The notes: generated from the letters alone by a model not told the origin. DNA of 64,000 bases from Acidobacteriota bacterium (GCA_026394075.1 JAPKYX010000002.1:1-64000), one strand, 5' to 3'; shown: positions 1-9,638, counted from the stretch's first letter. Translations and numbers: made by a program.

Positions 1-957
1 CAGCGCCGCCCCCATCAGCGAGATCGCCATCGCCTCACCCAGCAAGATGCCCAGCAGCGCCCCCTGCGTGAAGCCGAGCGTCTTCATGATGCCCACTTCC
101 CGCACACGTTCCCGCACCGACATCGCCATCGTATTGGCGGACACCAGCAGGATCGTAAAGGTCACCGCCGCGCAGATGGCGAAGACGATCGCCTTGACGT
201 TGCCCAGGAAACCGACAAAGCTCAGCAGGAACGCCTGCTCAGTCTCAGTGCGCGTCTGCACGGGCGCGTTTTTGAACATCTCATCCACAGTGCGGGATAC
301 CTCGCCGGTCTGCTCCTTCGACGCCACCAGGATGTTGAACGTCCCGGCGAAGTCGCGCCGGGCGACGGGCAGGCTTTGGTAGAGGTAGTCCAGGTTGAAG
401 AACAACGTCTCCGTGTCGTCCACCGAATCGTAGATGCCGCGGACGGTGAGTTCGTAGTTGCCGGGAAAGATGTCGCCCTTCAGCACGATCCGGTCGCCCA
501 GCTTGAAACCGAACTTCTCGGCCAGCTTAGTGCCCACAATGCAGGCGGTTCGCTCCCGCATGAAAGCCAGCTTCTGCTCTTCCGGCATCTTCAAGTCCGT
601 TTGAACCTTGAAGAAGTCCTCCGGCTCCACCGCGAAGCGCGCAAAGAAGTTTCGCTGATCGCGGTCATCCTTGTAGGTGCCGCCGAACCACATGGATGTA
701 TAGAGCGCGGCCACCCCGGGCACTTGCTTGATCCGTTGTTTGTAGGAGGCCGGCATCACCTGCGTCAACGACACGCGATGGCGCGTGATCAGACGCAGCG
801 CCTGGCTGGGCGTTGGTTCAGAATGGTAGAGCGCCTCATACATCGCAAACATGGTGCCCAACAGGCAAAACGACGCCGCGATGGAGCCCAGCGTCAACAT
901 ACTGCGCCGCCGGTTGCGCAGCGTATTCTTGAAGATGAGCGGTAAGTAACGGAACAT
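1..957 (-). CDS. ABC transporter permease, MacB/FtsX type (C-terminus cut by window edge)
   Basis: The protein starts at the ATG complementary to 955-957 and reads leftward off the window. It begins MFRYLPLIFKNTLRNRRRS, followed by a hydrophobic segment of about 22 residues and a long extracytoplasmic region. Near the window edge it has the FtsX-family stretch SVRERVREVGIMKTLGF and then the start of a further membrane segment. This is the usual layout of MacB/FtsX (DUF214) permeases: TM1, MacB-like periplasmic domain, then three C-terminal TMs. Such permeases work with a separate ATPase in lipoprotein release or efflux. The partner is not visible and may lie beyond the left edge. It is divergent from tadA with only 43 bp between the starts. 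Confidence 0.85.
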   Translation of the reverse strand, partial: MFRYLPLIFKNTLRNRRRSMLTLGSIAASFCLLGTMFAMYEALYHSEPTPSQALRLITRHRVSLTQVMPASYKQRIKQVPGVAALYTSMWFGGTYKDDRDQRNFFARFAVEPEDFFKVQTDLKMPEEQKLAFMRERTACIVGTKLAEKFGFKLGDRIVLKGDIFPGNYELTVRGIYDSVDDTETLFFNLDYLYQSLPVARRDFAGTFNILVASKEQTGEVSRTVDEMFKNAPVQTRTETEQAFLLSFVGFLGNVKAIVFAICAAVTFTILLVSANTMAMSVRERVREVGIMKTLGFTQGALLGILLGEAMAISLMGAAL

Positions 958-1000
958 CAACCTCAGTTTACGTGAGGACGGTGCGATCAGTTCGTCAAAT

Positions 1001-1474
1001 ATGGATGAAACAGCGAAAACGGGTGACGAACAGTACATGCGCCGGGCCCTGGCGCTTGCCCGTCTGGCGGAGGAATCAGGCGAGGTTCCGGTAGGCGCGG
1101 TAGTGGTGCTAAATGGCGAGATCGTCGGTGAAGGGTGGAACGCTCCGATTGCGCTGCATGACCCCACGGCCCACGCCGAAATGCAGGCCCTTCGGGCAGC
1201 GGCCACCAACACCGGCAACTATCGCCTCACCGGTGCGACGCTCTATTGCACGCTGGAACCCTGCCCGATGTGCGCCGGGGCGCTGGTGCATGCCCGCGTG
1301 TCACGCCTGGTTTTCGCCGCCCGCGACCTACGCTTTGGCGGGGTGCGCAGCAAGTTTCAGATTGCCGATTCGCCGCTGCTCAACCATCGGGTGGAGATCA
1401 CCGAAGGCGTGCTGGCGGCCGATTGCACGGCCCTCCTTCAGCAGTTTTTCCTCAACAAGCGCTCCGCCGATTGA
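1001..1474 (+). CDS. tadA: tRNA-specific adenosine deaminase TadA
   Basis: This 157-residue protein of the cytidine/deoxycytidylate deaminase fold converts adenosine to inosine at the wobble position (A34) of tRNA-Arg(ACG). Zinc and catalytic residues are clear: H58-A-E60 (HAEMQA) and PCPMC with C88 and C91, with E60 as the proton shuttle. The length equals that of bacterial TadA (about 150-165). The N-terminal part MRRALALARLAEESGEVPVG is characteristic of the family. It stands alone on the plus strand, convergent with the next gene, which ends 2 bp beyond its stop. Confidence 0.95.
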   Translation: MDETAKTGDEQYMRRALALARLAEESGEVPVGAVVVLNGEIVGEGWNAPIALHDPTAHAEMQALRAAATNTGNYRLTGATLYCTLEPCPMCAGALVHARVSRLVFAARDLRFGGVRSKFQIADSPLLNHRVEITEGVLAADCTALLQQFFLNKRSAD

Positions 1475-1476
1475 GC

Positions 1477-1902
1477 TCAAGGAGCCGCCTGATAGACGGT
1501 GGTGTGGCCAGCAAAGAAGACTCCGATAAACGCTCCCCACGTCGCCCCACCGACGGAGCTGGCACCTAGCACCTCTCCACCGTCCGAACCATTGGTGAAG
1601 AGCAGAGCGACTAACACTAAACCAGCCAGAACACCGGCACCAATGGCCGCGCCTTTGGCGGCATTCAAACCCCGGCCTCCCGCGCTCCGCACGCGAACTT
1701 TGCGCACATCGGCCTTGGGGATTGACTTCCCAGCCAGTGTGATCGACTGGTCATCCACCGATACCAGCGGGCCCTTCAGCTTGGTCTTAGCCGCGAGATA
1801 GATCTCCACCTCCCGGCCGGCGGCCAACCCTTTCACGCGAGTCCAGTCATCCAGTCCCTGCCCCAGCAGGGGGAGGGCAGCGCATAAGAGAAGCAATCGC
1901 AT
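1477..1902 (-). CDS. small exported protein with glycine-zipper-like membrane segment, function unknown
   Basis: 141 residues. The first 15 (MRLLLLCAALPLLGQ) form a signal peptide. Residues about 20-75 look like a small beta-rich domain (REVEIYLAAKTKLKGPLVSVDD), reminiscent of SH3-like or LSm-like modules that handle dispersed loci in acidobacterial exported proteins. Residues about 80-105 are Gly/Ala/Val-rich and hydrophobic (AAIGAGVLAGLVLVALLF), like a glycine zipper. A ribosome-binding site AAAGGGG lies just before the ATG. I do not recognise a specific family; the likely location is periplasm or envelope. Confidence 0.6.
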   Translation of the reverse strand: MRLLLLCAALPLLGQGLDDWTRVKGLAAGREVEIYLAAKTKLKGPLVSVDDQSITLAGKSIPKADVRKVRVRSAGGRGLNAAKGAAIGAGVLAGLVLVALLFTNGSDGGEVLGASSVGGATWGAFIGVFFAGHTTVYQAAP

Positions 1903-1947
1903 TTGGGGGACCCCTTTCTGGCCAAGTTTCGGCGACTGGCCGGGACT

Positions 1948-2325
1948 CTACTCAGCAGCTTTGCGCACGGCATTGAAGGTACCGCCGTACGTCTCCCAGC
2001 TCCAACGGCCGGTCAGCTTGCCCTCAGCCAGCTTACCCGTCAGGCTGAACGTCCCGGCGGAGCCCGCCTCCGCACTCTCAAGCGGAAACTTCAGCTCCAG
2101 TTGCCCTTCCTTGAAAGTGCCCTTCACGTCGGACTTGTCCCACTTGCCGCCCACGTTGTCGCCCTCGAGGGCAAAGGTGGCGACCTGAGTCCGCGTACCG
2201 CCCGGCGTATCCATGGTGAAGGTCCATTTGCCGGACAAGGCATCATCGGCACCCAGCAGCGACGCCAGGCCCAGGGCCACGACGAACAGACGGATCAAGA
2301 GCGTGTTGAATCGGGGCATGCGCAT
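1948..2325 (-). CDS. small exported beta-rich protein, function unknown
   Basis: The open frame extends to 2397, but the ATG at 2325 (MRMPRFNTLLIRLFVVALG) gives a proper signal peptide, so I place the start there; the mature part begins near ADDALSGKWTF. The remaining roughly 100 residues alternate short strands (GKWTFTMDTPGG, GKWDKSDVKGTF, LTGKLAEGKLTGRWSWETYGGTF). Such patterns are common in small secreted acidobacterial proteins of lipocalin-like appearance. No catalytic motif is visible. It lies upstream of, and co-directional with, the preceding small exported protein (45 bp gap), so the two may share a transcript. Confidence 0.6.
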   Translation of the reverse strand: MRMPRFNTLLIRLFVVALGLASLLGADDALSGKWTFTMDTPGGTRTQVATFALEGDNVGGKWDKSDVKGTFKEGQLELKFPLESAEAGSAGTFSLTGKLAEGKLTGRWSWETYGGTFNAVRKAAE

Positions 2326-2469
2326 AGTTCTTGACGCTAGTGTAGCCAACCCCTGACGGTACCGGGGTAACGATGCCATGAATATGTGGTTCCCCAAAAC
2401 ACTCCGGGCGCCAACCTCAGCGAAGAGGTGGCGCCCGGAGAGACGGCTGACAACTGAGCCGACCGAGTC

Positions 2470-5400
2470 CTAGAACCCGATGCGCATGCCGAGACGGAAG
2501 GCGCGCTGCGACAGGCCATCACGGCCCGTGTTCGCGACGCCGGTGATCTCAAACACGCCACCCTGGAACCGGCCGTCAGGCGTGGTCCGCAGGCTGGAGA
2601 TGTTGCTGGACGGGTTGGCCCATTGCGGAGTGTTGGAGATATTCAACGCTTCGGCGCGGAACTGGATATTGATCCGCTCATTGACGTTGAAGCGGCGGAA
2701 CAAGCCAGTGTCCATGTTGGAAATGCCGGGGCCGCGCAGGGTGTTGATGCCCGCGTTGCCGAAACGGGCACCGGTGACGGCCCGGAAAGCAGTCCAGTCG
2801 TAGAACGCCTGGCCACGGCCCGCACCGCCCAACTGCTTCACTTCACCCACCACGTCGGCCATCTGCGTATTGCCGCCCGGCATGTTCAAGGAAGCGCCGT
2901 CAGCGTTCACCGTGAAGGGCGAACCCGAGTACCGGGAGAACAGGCCAGTCACCTGCCAGCCACTCAGCATGGCCGAGCCAAAGCCGGACTTGGCGAAGGA
3001 CTTGCCCTTGCCAAACGGCAGCTCGTAGGACCAGGTGGCCTGGAAGTTGTGCGGCCGGTCAAACGGCATCCGGGCCTGATTCAGCGACAGGAAGTCCCGC
3101 GCCGAGATCGCCGGACCACCGGCTTGATCGGAGTTGCAGCAGACGCCGCGCGCAGCTGAGTAGGTATAGGACATCGTGGTCGACAGGCCGCTCGAGAAGC
3201 GGCGAGACAGGGTGGTCTGCAGCGAGTCGTACTTGGAGTGGCCGATCGGGTCCACAAGCCCGGTCGACACATTCTTGTTGAACCGGGAAACCAGCGGCTG
3301 TCCGGCCGAGCCGGCACCGGGAACCTGACCGGCGTTGACGTTCAGGAAGTTCGTCTGCCGGATGGCGCGGTTGGCCACATAGCCGGCCTGGATCAGGAAG
3401 TTGCCCGGCAGTTGACGCTGCACAGTGAAGTTCCAGCTCATGATGTAGGATCGTCGGTAGCTGTCGCCCGTGGACTGCACAGCATAGTTGCGCGGCAGGT
3501 CCAGCACGCCCGAGGAGATATTCGGAACCACCGGGACCGGAATGCCCTGCTCCACGCGGCTGACCGGCACGAAAGCATCGGTGGTGTCGCCATTCAGGAT
3601 CAGCAGGATCGGATAATTGGTCCGCAATGCGCGCACCAGATTGAACGGATCCCAGTTGATGCCAAAGCCGGTGCGGATGACGGTCTTTTCCGACGGGCGG
3701 TAGGCGATGCCAAGGCTGGGCGAGAACAACATGTTGGAGTTCTTCGTTCCGCAGTCCACCGGCACGCTGCCCAAGCCGCAGACCAGCATCTTGTTGTTCA
3801 CAAAGTCATAACGTTCCATGCCGCGTCCATCGGGGCGGCGGGGCATCGGGAAGTTGTTGTAGCGGACGCCGTAGTTGACCGTCAGCTTCTTGTTCACCTG
3901 CCAGGTGTCCTGGATGAAGGCCTGGTACATCCAGGTCTTGGCACCATAGAACTCATCCACGGAATAGGTGGTGCCGTAGTTGGTCGGCAGGCCGAGCAGG
4001 AAAGCGCCCCACGAATTGAACGGGCTGGCTGAAGCGCCGCCGCGGATCTGCGTCGGGCCGCCGTTGAACTGGAAGCCGCCCTGCGCACCCTGATTCTGGC
4101 CGGCGAACTCGGCCTGCTGGTGCTTCAGCGCCTGCTGGTAGAAATCGATGCCGAAGCGGATCTGGTGGGAGCCCTTGGTCCAGTTCAGGTTGGTCACGTA
4201 CTGATACTGCGGATCGCGCCGCTCATAGGGCATGAACGAATCCTGCAGGCCCAGGTTCAAGAAGCCGTTGACACCAAAGCGCGGCCAGCCGCCTTCAAAC
4301 TTGCGCTTACCGTTGGTGCCGGGGATCTTCAACACGTCGAGACCGATGTTGGTGTCCAGGAAATCCTGCGCCACCTTCGTCTGGTAGTACGTGTAGCCGA
4401 AGTTGGCATCGAGAATCAGGTTCGGCTTGATCACGTAAGTGGTCGCGTAGGTCAGCGAATGCGTGGTGCCATTCGCGGTGCCAGTGTTGCCGCCGGAGCC
4501 GGAAACGCCCAGACCGCCCAGTTCACCCAGAATGCCCGGGTTGTTCATGTTGTACTTCACCGCGCCGTAGCGGGCATACATGCTCCACTTTTCGCTGACG
4601 TTGTAGTTCACCTTCGAGTCCACCGTGTGGCGGTCAAACAGGAAGCCGCCCGTCGCGAAGAAGTTGTTTTCGCGGAAACCGGGTTCGCTGATGGCGGGCA
4701 TCTTCGCAAGGATACCTTTGGCAACCTGGCTGATGCGGGCATCCGGGATAATGTTGCCCGGGAAGGGTGTGCGGTCGGCCCCGGTAGCTTGATTTCCCGT
4801 GGCGGGGTCAAAGACAACGCCGCGCGCGCCATAGATCGATGGACCTTCCGACAGGTTGCCCGTTCGCATGGCCGCCACCGGCAGCGTGCCGGAGTTGTTG
4901 GCGAATTCACGCCGCGTGGCCGCTTCGTAGGAAGTGAAGAAGAACAACTTGTTCTTCACAATCGGACCACCGATGGTGCCGCCGGGCTGATTGAAGATGT
5001 ACTTGGGGTTGCGCTGGCTGCCCTGGTTATTGATGGTGTAGGTGAACGGCTTGGCCAGCAAGGCGTTGTTGTTGTGATACCAGAAGCCCGAACCGTGGAA
5101 GTCATTGCCACCGCTCTTTACCTGCACGTTGATGGAAGCGCCACCCGCCAAGCCTTGCTCGGCGGAGAAGCTGTTGGTCACGACGTTCACGGTTTCGATC
5201 GCTTCAAGCGTCGGCACGTAGGCCGCGATGTGCGGCAGCCACGGCTGCTGGCTGGAAGCGCCATCAATGCGGACGTTAACGCCGGAGGTGGAGGTGCCGT
5301 TCACGTTTGACTGCAACGCGCGCGACGGATTGGTCGGCACGGAGTGCGCGTTTTGCGGCGGGGAGAAGCCCGGGATAGTCACCAACAGGTTCTGGTAGTT

Positions 5401-5856
5401 GCGGCCGACGGGCGTAGGGATGTTCAGCAATTCCTTGCTGGTCACTTCAGCCTTCACTGTGGCCGAATCGGTCTGGAGCACGGCGGTGGAAGCTTCCACC
5501 GTCACCGAGTCGCTGACCGCGCCCACCTGCATCGTGACATCGACGCGGGTGACGTTGTTGGAGGTGACCGTCACCGACGTTTCATTCGCCGTCCGGAAAC
5601 CATCTTTGGTGATCTTGACGTCGTAATCGCCCGGCTGCGTGGCCGCAAACGTGTACTGGCCGCCTTCATTGGTGGTGGTGGAACGGGCCAAGCCATTGGC
5701 CTTATTGGTCAGCGTTACCGACGCGCCGGGCACGGCAGCACCGGAGGCATCGTTGGCCTGACCAACCAGCGAACCATAAAGAACTTGAGCGGATAGGCGC
5801 AGGCTGCAACACAGCAGCACAGCGAAAACAAATAGCGTACGGAAACCGAAAGACAT
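2470..5856 (-). CDS. TonB-dependent receptor with N-terminal carboxypeptidase-regulatory-like domain
   Basis: 1,128 residues from the ATG at 5856, preceded by AGAGGGG; a longer GTG-started frame to 5895 adds 13 residues in front of the signal and is less likely. Order: signal peptide (1-23, ending RLSAQ), CarboxypepD_reg/CnaB-like beta domain (about 25-115, with ASGAAVPGASVTLTN and GGQYTFAATQPGDYDV), plug domain (about 120-260, ending in VKSGGNDFHGSGFWYHN), then a long 22-strand-type barrel ending in Phe (LGMRIGF). This is the Oar-like outer membrane receptor architecture greatly expanded in Solibacter-type acidobacteria. Substrate unknown; such receptors are usually linked to uptake of oligosaccharides, peptides or metal chelates. 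Confidence 0.9.
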   Translation of the reverse strand: MSFGFRTLFVFAVLLCCSLRLSAQVLYGSLVGQANDASGAAVPGASVTLTNKANGLARSTTTNEGGQYTFAATQPGDYDVKITKDGFRTANETSVTVTSNNVTRVDVTMQVGAVSDSVTVEASTAVLQTDSATVKAEVTSKELLNIPTPVGRNYQNLLVTIPGFSPPQNAHSVPTNPSRALQSNVNGTSTSGVNVRIDGASSQQPWLPHIAAYVPTLEAIETVNVVTNSFSAEQGLAGGASINVQVKSGGNDFHGSGFWYHNNNALLAKPFTYTINNQGSQRNPKYIFNQPGGTIGGPIVKNKLFFFTSYEAATRREFANNSGTLPVAAMRTGNLSEGPSIYGARGVVFDPATGNQATGADRTPFPGNIIPDARISQVAKGILAKMPAISEPGFRENNFFATGGFLFDRHTVDSKVNYNVSEKWSMYARYGAVKYNMNNPGILGELGGLGVSGSGGNTGTANGTTHSLTYATTYVIKPNLILDANFGYTYYQTKVAQDFLDTNIGLDVLKIPGTNGKRKFEGGWPRFGVNGFLNLGLQDSFMPYERRDPQYQYVTNLNWTKGSHQIRFGIDFYQQALKHQQAEFAGQNQGAQGGFQFNGGPTQIRGGASASPFNSWGAFLLGLPTNYGTTYSVDEFYGAKTWMYQAFIQDTWQVNKKLTVNYGVRYNNFPMPRRPDGRGMERYDFVNNKMLVCGLGSVPVDCGTKNSNMLFSPSLGIAYRPSEKTVIRTGFGINWDPFNLVRALRTNYPILLILNGDTTDAFVPVSRVEQGIPVPVVPNISSGVLDLPRNYAVQSTGDSYRRSYIMSWNFTVQRQLPGNFLIQAGYVANRAIRQTNFLNVNAGQVPGAGSAGQPLVSRFNKNVSTGLVDPIGHSKYDSLQTTLSRRFSSGLSTTMSYTYSAARGVCCNSDQAGGPAISARDFLSLNQARMPFDRPHNFQATWSYELPFGKGKSFAKSGFGSAMLSGWQVTGLFSRYSGSPFTVNADGASLNMPGGNTQMADVVGEVKQLGGAGRGQAFYDWTAFRAVTGARFGNAGINTLRGPGISNMDTGLFRRFNVNERINIQFRAEALNISNTPQWANPSSNISSLRTTPDGRFQGGVFEITGVANTGRDGLSQRAFRLGMRIGF

Positions 5857-5903
5857 AGCTCGAGACACCCCTCTTCTGGGTAACAGTTTTATCACAATTT
5901 TGT

Positions 5904-6881
5904 TCAGTTAGGAATCGGGCATTCACCTGGGATCAGCCCCTCGGTGCGGAGATCAGCCCAAAGGGCAGCCGGAATGCTGGTTTGGAACAGCCGGAGATTC
6001 TCTGCGAACTCCGACGGCGTTTTGGCACCCGGAATCGTGGTGGCCACCGTGGGATGCGCCATCGGAAATTGCAGTGCGGCGGCCTTCAAATCAACACCAT
6101 GGCGTTCGCAGACCGCCTTGACGCGAGCCACGTGCGCCACCATCTCCTCCGTCGCGGGCACGTAGTTGAAGGTGTTGCCACCGGCCAGAATGCCGGAATT
6201 ATAGGGTCCGCCGATGATGATCGAGGTGCCCTTACGCTCACACAGCGGCAGAAACTCCGCCATCGACGTGTGGTCGATCAAGGTATAGCGTCCGGCCAGC
6301 AGGAAGCAGTCAAAGTCGCCTTCTTCGCCGAACCGCTTCAGCATCTCCCACTGGTTCATCCCCGCACCAATGGCGGAAACGACGCCCTGCTCACGCAGCT
6401 TGTGGATGGCCGGGTAGGCTTCGCCAATCGCCTGCTCCCAGTGCGCATCCGGGTCATGGATCAACAGCACGTCGATCCGGTCCACCTTCATGCGGCGGAG
6501 GCTCTCTTCAAAACTCCGCATCACGGCGTCGTAGCTAAAATCGAACACCCAGCGGTACGGGCTGATGTTCTTCCATTGGCCGTCAGCAAACTCCGCCGGA
6601 TCAGCCGGCTCTAGTACGCGGCCCACCTTGGTGGAAAGGACATAGCTATCGCGCGGCACACCTTGTAGCGCCTCGCCCAACAGCTCTTCGCTCTTGCCGT
6701 GCCCATACATGGGCGCGGTATCGATCAAGTTCAGGCCGCTGGCCAGGGCAGCCTGTACGGCCCCGATCGCTTCCCGCTCATCCACCGCGGTATAGAGACC
6801 CGGCAGCGCCGCCGTGCCCATACCCAACCGCGTCACTTCCAGCTTCGTGCGCCCCAGGGCGACTTTCTCGAAAGGATTCAT
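5904..6881 (-). CDS. aldo/keto reductase (D-threo-aldose / L-fucose dehydrogenase-like)
   Basis: 325 residues, full-length (beta/alpha)8 NAD(P)-dependent oxidoreductase. The AKR catalytic tetrad is present: D54 and Y59 (NLIDTAPMYGHG), K85 (STKVGR), H142 (LLIHDPDAHW). The C-terminal cofactor-binding part has TTIPGAKTPSEFAENL. The sequence pattern is closest to the subfamily annotated as D-threo-aldose 1-dehydrogenase or L-fucose/L-galactose dehydrogenase, but substrate cannot be fixed from motifs. It ends 47 bp before the start of the TonB-dependent receptor in the same direction, so a sugar-related link is possible but unproven. Confidence 0.88.
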   Translation of the reverse strand: MNPFEKVALGRTKLEVTRLGMGTAALPGLYTAVDEREAIGAVQAALASGLNLIDTAPMYGHGKSEELLGEALQGVPRDSYVLSTKVGRVLEPADPAEFADGQWKNISPYRWVFDFSYDAVMRSFEESLRRMKVDRIDVLLIHDPDAHWEQAIGEAYPAIHKLREQGVVSAIGAGMNQWEMLKRFGEEGDFDCFLLAGRYTLIDHTSMAEFLPLCERKGTSIIIGGPYNSGILAGGNTFNYVPATEEMVAHVARVKAVCERHGVDLKAAALQFPMAHPTVATTIPGAKTPSEFAENLRLFQTSIPAALWADLRTEGLIPGECPIPN

Positions 6882-6994
6882 GCGATCACTAGCCTATCGC
6901 GCCGCTTATCCCAACGTGATGCCAAATGTCACAGCGGCACGCCACTCATCCAAAATTCGCTGGCGACGCCGCGGCCCACCCGCATGCTGGATCC

Positions 6995-7858
6995 ATGAAG
7001 AAGCTCACCCTGCTGTTGACCCTCTCGACGCTGACCCTGTCCGCCGCCCCCGCCCCCGCAAACGCACCCAGCTTTGGCGTGCAAGTGACCGGCAAGGGCC
7101 GACCGGTGATTTTGATCCCTGGCCTGGCCTCCGGTGCCGCCACCTGGGACACCACCGTCGCCCATCTGAAAGGCCGCTTCGAATGCCATGTGCTGACTCT
7201 CGCTGGATTTGCCGGGCAGCCGCCGCTGGCCAACCGTGGCGATGCGCCATTTCTGGACACCGTTCGCCGCGACATCATTGCCTACATCCGGACGCAGAAG
7301 CTCGCTAAGCCGGTGATCATCGGGCACTCCCTGGGCGGCGCGATGGCCCTGTGGTTGGGCGAGACGGAGCCGGACCTGGTGGGCGAGCTGGTGATCGTCG
7401 ATTCCGCACCGTTCCTGCCGGAACTGATGATGCCCGGGGCCACGGCCGAATCGATGAAGCCCATGGCCAACGCCATGCGCGAGCAAATTACCGCAGCCAA
7501 GCCCGGCTCTCAGGATGAGTACTTGAAGACCATGGCGCACTCCAAAGACGACGTGGCGCGCATCGTCGAGTGGTCCCGCAAATCCGATGCATCGACAGTG
7601 GCCGCGGCCATGATGGAGCTCTACACCAATGACCTGCGCCCTGCTCTGGGACAGATCAAGTCTCGCGTGCTGGCGCTCAGCGCCTGGTCGGCCTACAAGG
7701 AGTACACCTCCCGCCAGCGCGTCTTCGACAACCTGACTAAGCAATACTCGGGTGTGGCCAAACTGACCTTTGAGTTGCACGACGAGGCATGGCACTTCAT
7801 GATGTTCGATGAGCCCGCCTGGTTCCTGGCCCAACTGGACAAGTTTCTGGCGCAGTAG
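6995..7858 (+). CDS. exported alpha/beta hydrolase
   Basis: 287 residues when started at the ATG at 6995, which gives a clear signal peptide (MKKLTLLLTLSTLTLSAAPA); the frame is open further upstream but without a signal. The nucleophile elbow is GHSLGG with S112, the oxyanion region is LIPGLASGAATW (about 39-51), and H267 (DEAWHF) is the probable catalytic His. This is a periplasmic serine hydrolase of the alpha/beta fold; substrate unknown. It lies 27 bp upstream of the histidine kinase gene on the same strand, so all three genes may be co-transcribed. Confidence 0.85.
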   Translation: MKKLTLLLTLSTLTLSAAPAPANAPSFGVQVTGKGRPVILIPGLASGAATWDTTVAHLKGRFECHVLTLAGFAGQPPLANRGDAPFLDTVRRDIIAYIRTQKLAKPVIIGHSLGGAMALWLGETEPDLVGELVIVDSAPFLPELMMPGATAESMKPMANAMREQITAAKPGSQDEYLKTMAHSKDDVARIVEWSRKSDASTVAAAMMELYTNDLRPALGQIKSRVLALSAWSAYKEYTSRQRVFDNLTKQYSGVAKLTFELHDEAWHFMMFDEPAWFLAQLDKFLAQ

Positions 7859-7885
7859 CGACCGCGGCAACGGAAACGAACGCAG

Positions 7886-8926
7886 ATGACACGACAACAG
7901 ACCTACGTCCTTTGCCAGATCGCAGGCTGGGGACTGCACGGCCTCGCCAACATCTCCTTTGCGAAGGCGTTCGGACAGCAGAATCCGAAGATGGTTTGGG
8001 TCTACGCCGCGGCGGCGCTGGTGGGCCTGGCTGTCTCGGACCGGCTGCGCGAAGTGATCCGCCAGCAACGCTGGCTGGACCTGCCGTTGAGCAAGTTGGT
8101 GCCGCGCGTGGTCGCCAGCACGCTCGCCGGTGGACTCACGATCTCCACCGTCGTCGGTCTGGTGATGCTGTGGCCCATCCAACTGATGCCGCTGCGGTCA
8201 TGGAGCTGGCTGATCTGGTCAGCCTCGATCTCCATCTGGTCCACCACGCTGCTGCTGTGGTTGATGATCTATCTGGGCATCCACTACTTTGAGCGCCTGC
8301 GCCGCGCGGAGATTGACCGGGTTCGCCTGGAGGTGGCGGCGAAGGACGCGCAGCTTCGGTCACTACTGGCCCAGTTGAACCCGCACTTCCTGTTCAACTC
8401 GCTGAACAGCCTGCGCGCGCTGATTGTCGAGGACCCCACGCGCGCTCAGACGATGGTGACGGAGCTGGCGGAGATCCTCCGCTACTCGCTGAAGGCCGAT
8501 TCAGCCGACACCGTACAACTGGCGGCGGAAGTGGAGGCTGTGCAGATTTATCTCAAGCTGGAAGCGATCCGCCTGGAGGACCGCTTGCGGGTGAAGCTCG
8601 ACATCGCGCCCGGCGTGTTGGATGTGCAGGTGCCGCCGATGCTGGTACAGACACTGGTGGAGAACGCCGTGAAGCACGGCATCTCCCGGCTTGCCGCCGG
8701 TGGTGAGATCAGCATTCACGCCGCCGAAACCAATGGCGCTTTGCACGTGGAGGTAGTGAACAGCGGCCAACTGGCTACCACCGGCGACACCCAGCTAGGC
8801 CTGAAGAACATCCGTGAGCGCTTGCGGCTGCTATTTGGCGAACAGGCCAAGCTCACCCTCCGTAACCTGGACCCCGACAACGTGATTGCCGAAGTGGTGA
8901 TTCCCTATGCGCGCCCTGCTCATTGA
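7886..8926 (+). CDS. sensor histidine kinase, LytS/YpdA type (His_kinase PF06580 family)
   Basis: 346 residues. Three or four transmembrane segments occupy about 37-133 (for example YAAAALVGLAV, AGGLTISTVVGLVMLW, TLLLWLMIYLGIHYF). A short linker leads to the kinase core with phospho-acceptor H167 in LNPHFLFNSLNSLR, the hallmark of the LytS class. The HATPase part has an N-box (LVENAVKHGIS) and a G-box (LGLKNIRERL). No separate input domain is seen, so sensing probably involves the membrane region. Its last 20 bp overlap the following response regulator gene, implying translational coupling. Confidence 0.92.
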   Translation: MTRQQTYVLCQIAGWGLHGLANISFAKAFGQQNPKMVWVYAAAALVGLAVSDRLREVIRQQRWLDLPLSKLVPRVVASTLAGGLTISTVVGLVMLWPIQLMPLRSWSWLIWSASISIWSTTLLLWLMIYLGIHYFERLRRAEIDRVRLEVAAKDAQLRSLLAQLNPHFLFNSLNSLRALIVEDPTRAQTMVTELAEILRYSLKADSADTVQLAAEVEAVQIYLKLEAIRLEDRLRVKLDIAPGVLDVQVPPMLVQTLVENAVKHGISRLAAGGEISIHAAETNGALHVEVVNSGQLATTGDTQLGLKNIRERLRLLFGEQAKLTLRNLDPDNVIAEVVIPYARPAH

Positions 8927-9626
8927 TGACGAACGGTTGGCCCGTCTGGAGTTGCGGCGTCTACTGGCCGCGCACCCCACTATTGAGATCGTGGGCGAAG
9001 CCCGCGACGCCGACGAGGGGGAAGCACTGATCACGGAGCTCAATCCGGATCTGATCTTCCTCGACATCCAGATGCCCGGCCGCACGGGCTTCGACCTGCT
9101 GGCCGATCTCGACCGTCCCCCCGCCGTCATCTTCACCACCGCCTACGACGAGTTCGCACTGCGGGCGTTTGAAGTGAGCGCTCTCGACTATCTTCTGAAG
9201 CCCGTCGCCCCGGAGCGTCTGGCCGCGGCACTTGAGAAGGCCACCGTGGCCCGCGCCACAACATCCGCCCCGCCCGTGTTGCCCGCGCCCTCACAAATCT
9301 TTGTCAAGGATGGCGACCATTGCTGGTTTGTGGCGACCGATTCGATTGAGCTGCTCGAAAGCGAGGGCAACTACACCCGCCTCTACTTCACGCATTCGGG
9401 CGAGCGGCAGCGGCCCTTGGTCTTGCGGTCACTGAACTATCTGGAGGAACGCCTGGACCCGCGCCTCTACTTCCGCGCCAGCCGCAAACACATCGTGGGC
9501 CTCAAGTGGATCACCCGCATCGACCCGTCAGTCTCGGGCGGTCTCGAACTGCAAATGAAAGGCGGCCAGACAGTGGAGATGTCCCGCCGCCAAGCCGCCC
9601 GATTTAAGGAAGTGATGTCGCTGTAG
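8907..9626 (+). CDS. response regulator with LytTR DNA-binding domain (LytR/AlgR family)
   Basis: 239 residues. Receiver domain 1-115 with acidic pocket D7/D8, phosphorylation site D53 (LIFLDIQMPG) and K98 (LLKPV). LytTR domain about 130-239 (VATDSIELLESEGNYTRLYF, FRASRKHIVGLKWI), which binds DNA through beta strands. It pairs with the overlapping LytS-type kinase. Target genes are not evident; in many acidobacteria such pairs are numerous and regulate neighbouring transporters or hydrolases, so the adjacent hydrolase is a candidate only. Confidence 0.93.
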   Translation: MRALLIDDERLARLELRRLLAAHPTIEIVGEARDADEGEALITELNPDLIFLDIQMPGRTGFDLLADLDRPPAVIFTTAYDEFALRAFEVSALDYLLKPVAPERLAAALEKATVARATTSAPPVLPAPSQIFVKDGDHCWFVATDSIELLESEGNYTRLYFTHSGERQRPLVLRSLNYLEERLDPRLYFRASRKHIVGLKWITRIDPSVSGGLELQMKGGQTVEMSRRQAARFKEVMSL

Positions 9627-9638
9627 CAGCAACGCCGC

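Noticed and set aside
5857-5895. Upstream GTG start for the first TonB-dependent receptor
   Set aside because: It would add 13 residues in front of a good signal peptide, while the ATG at 5856 has its own ribosome-binding site.
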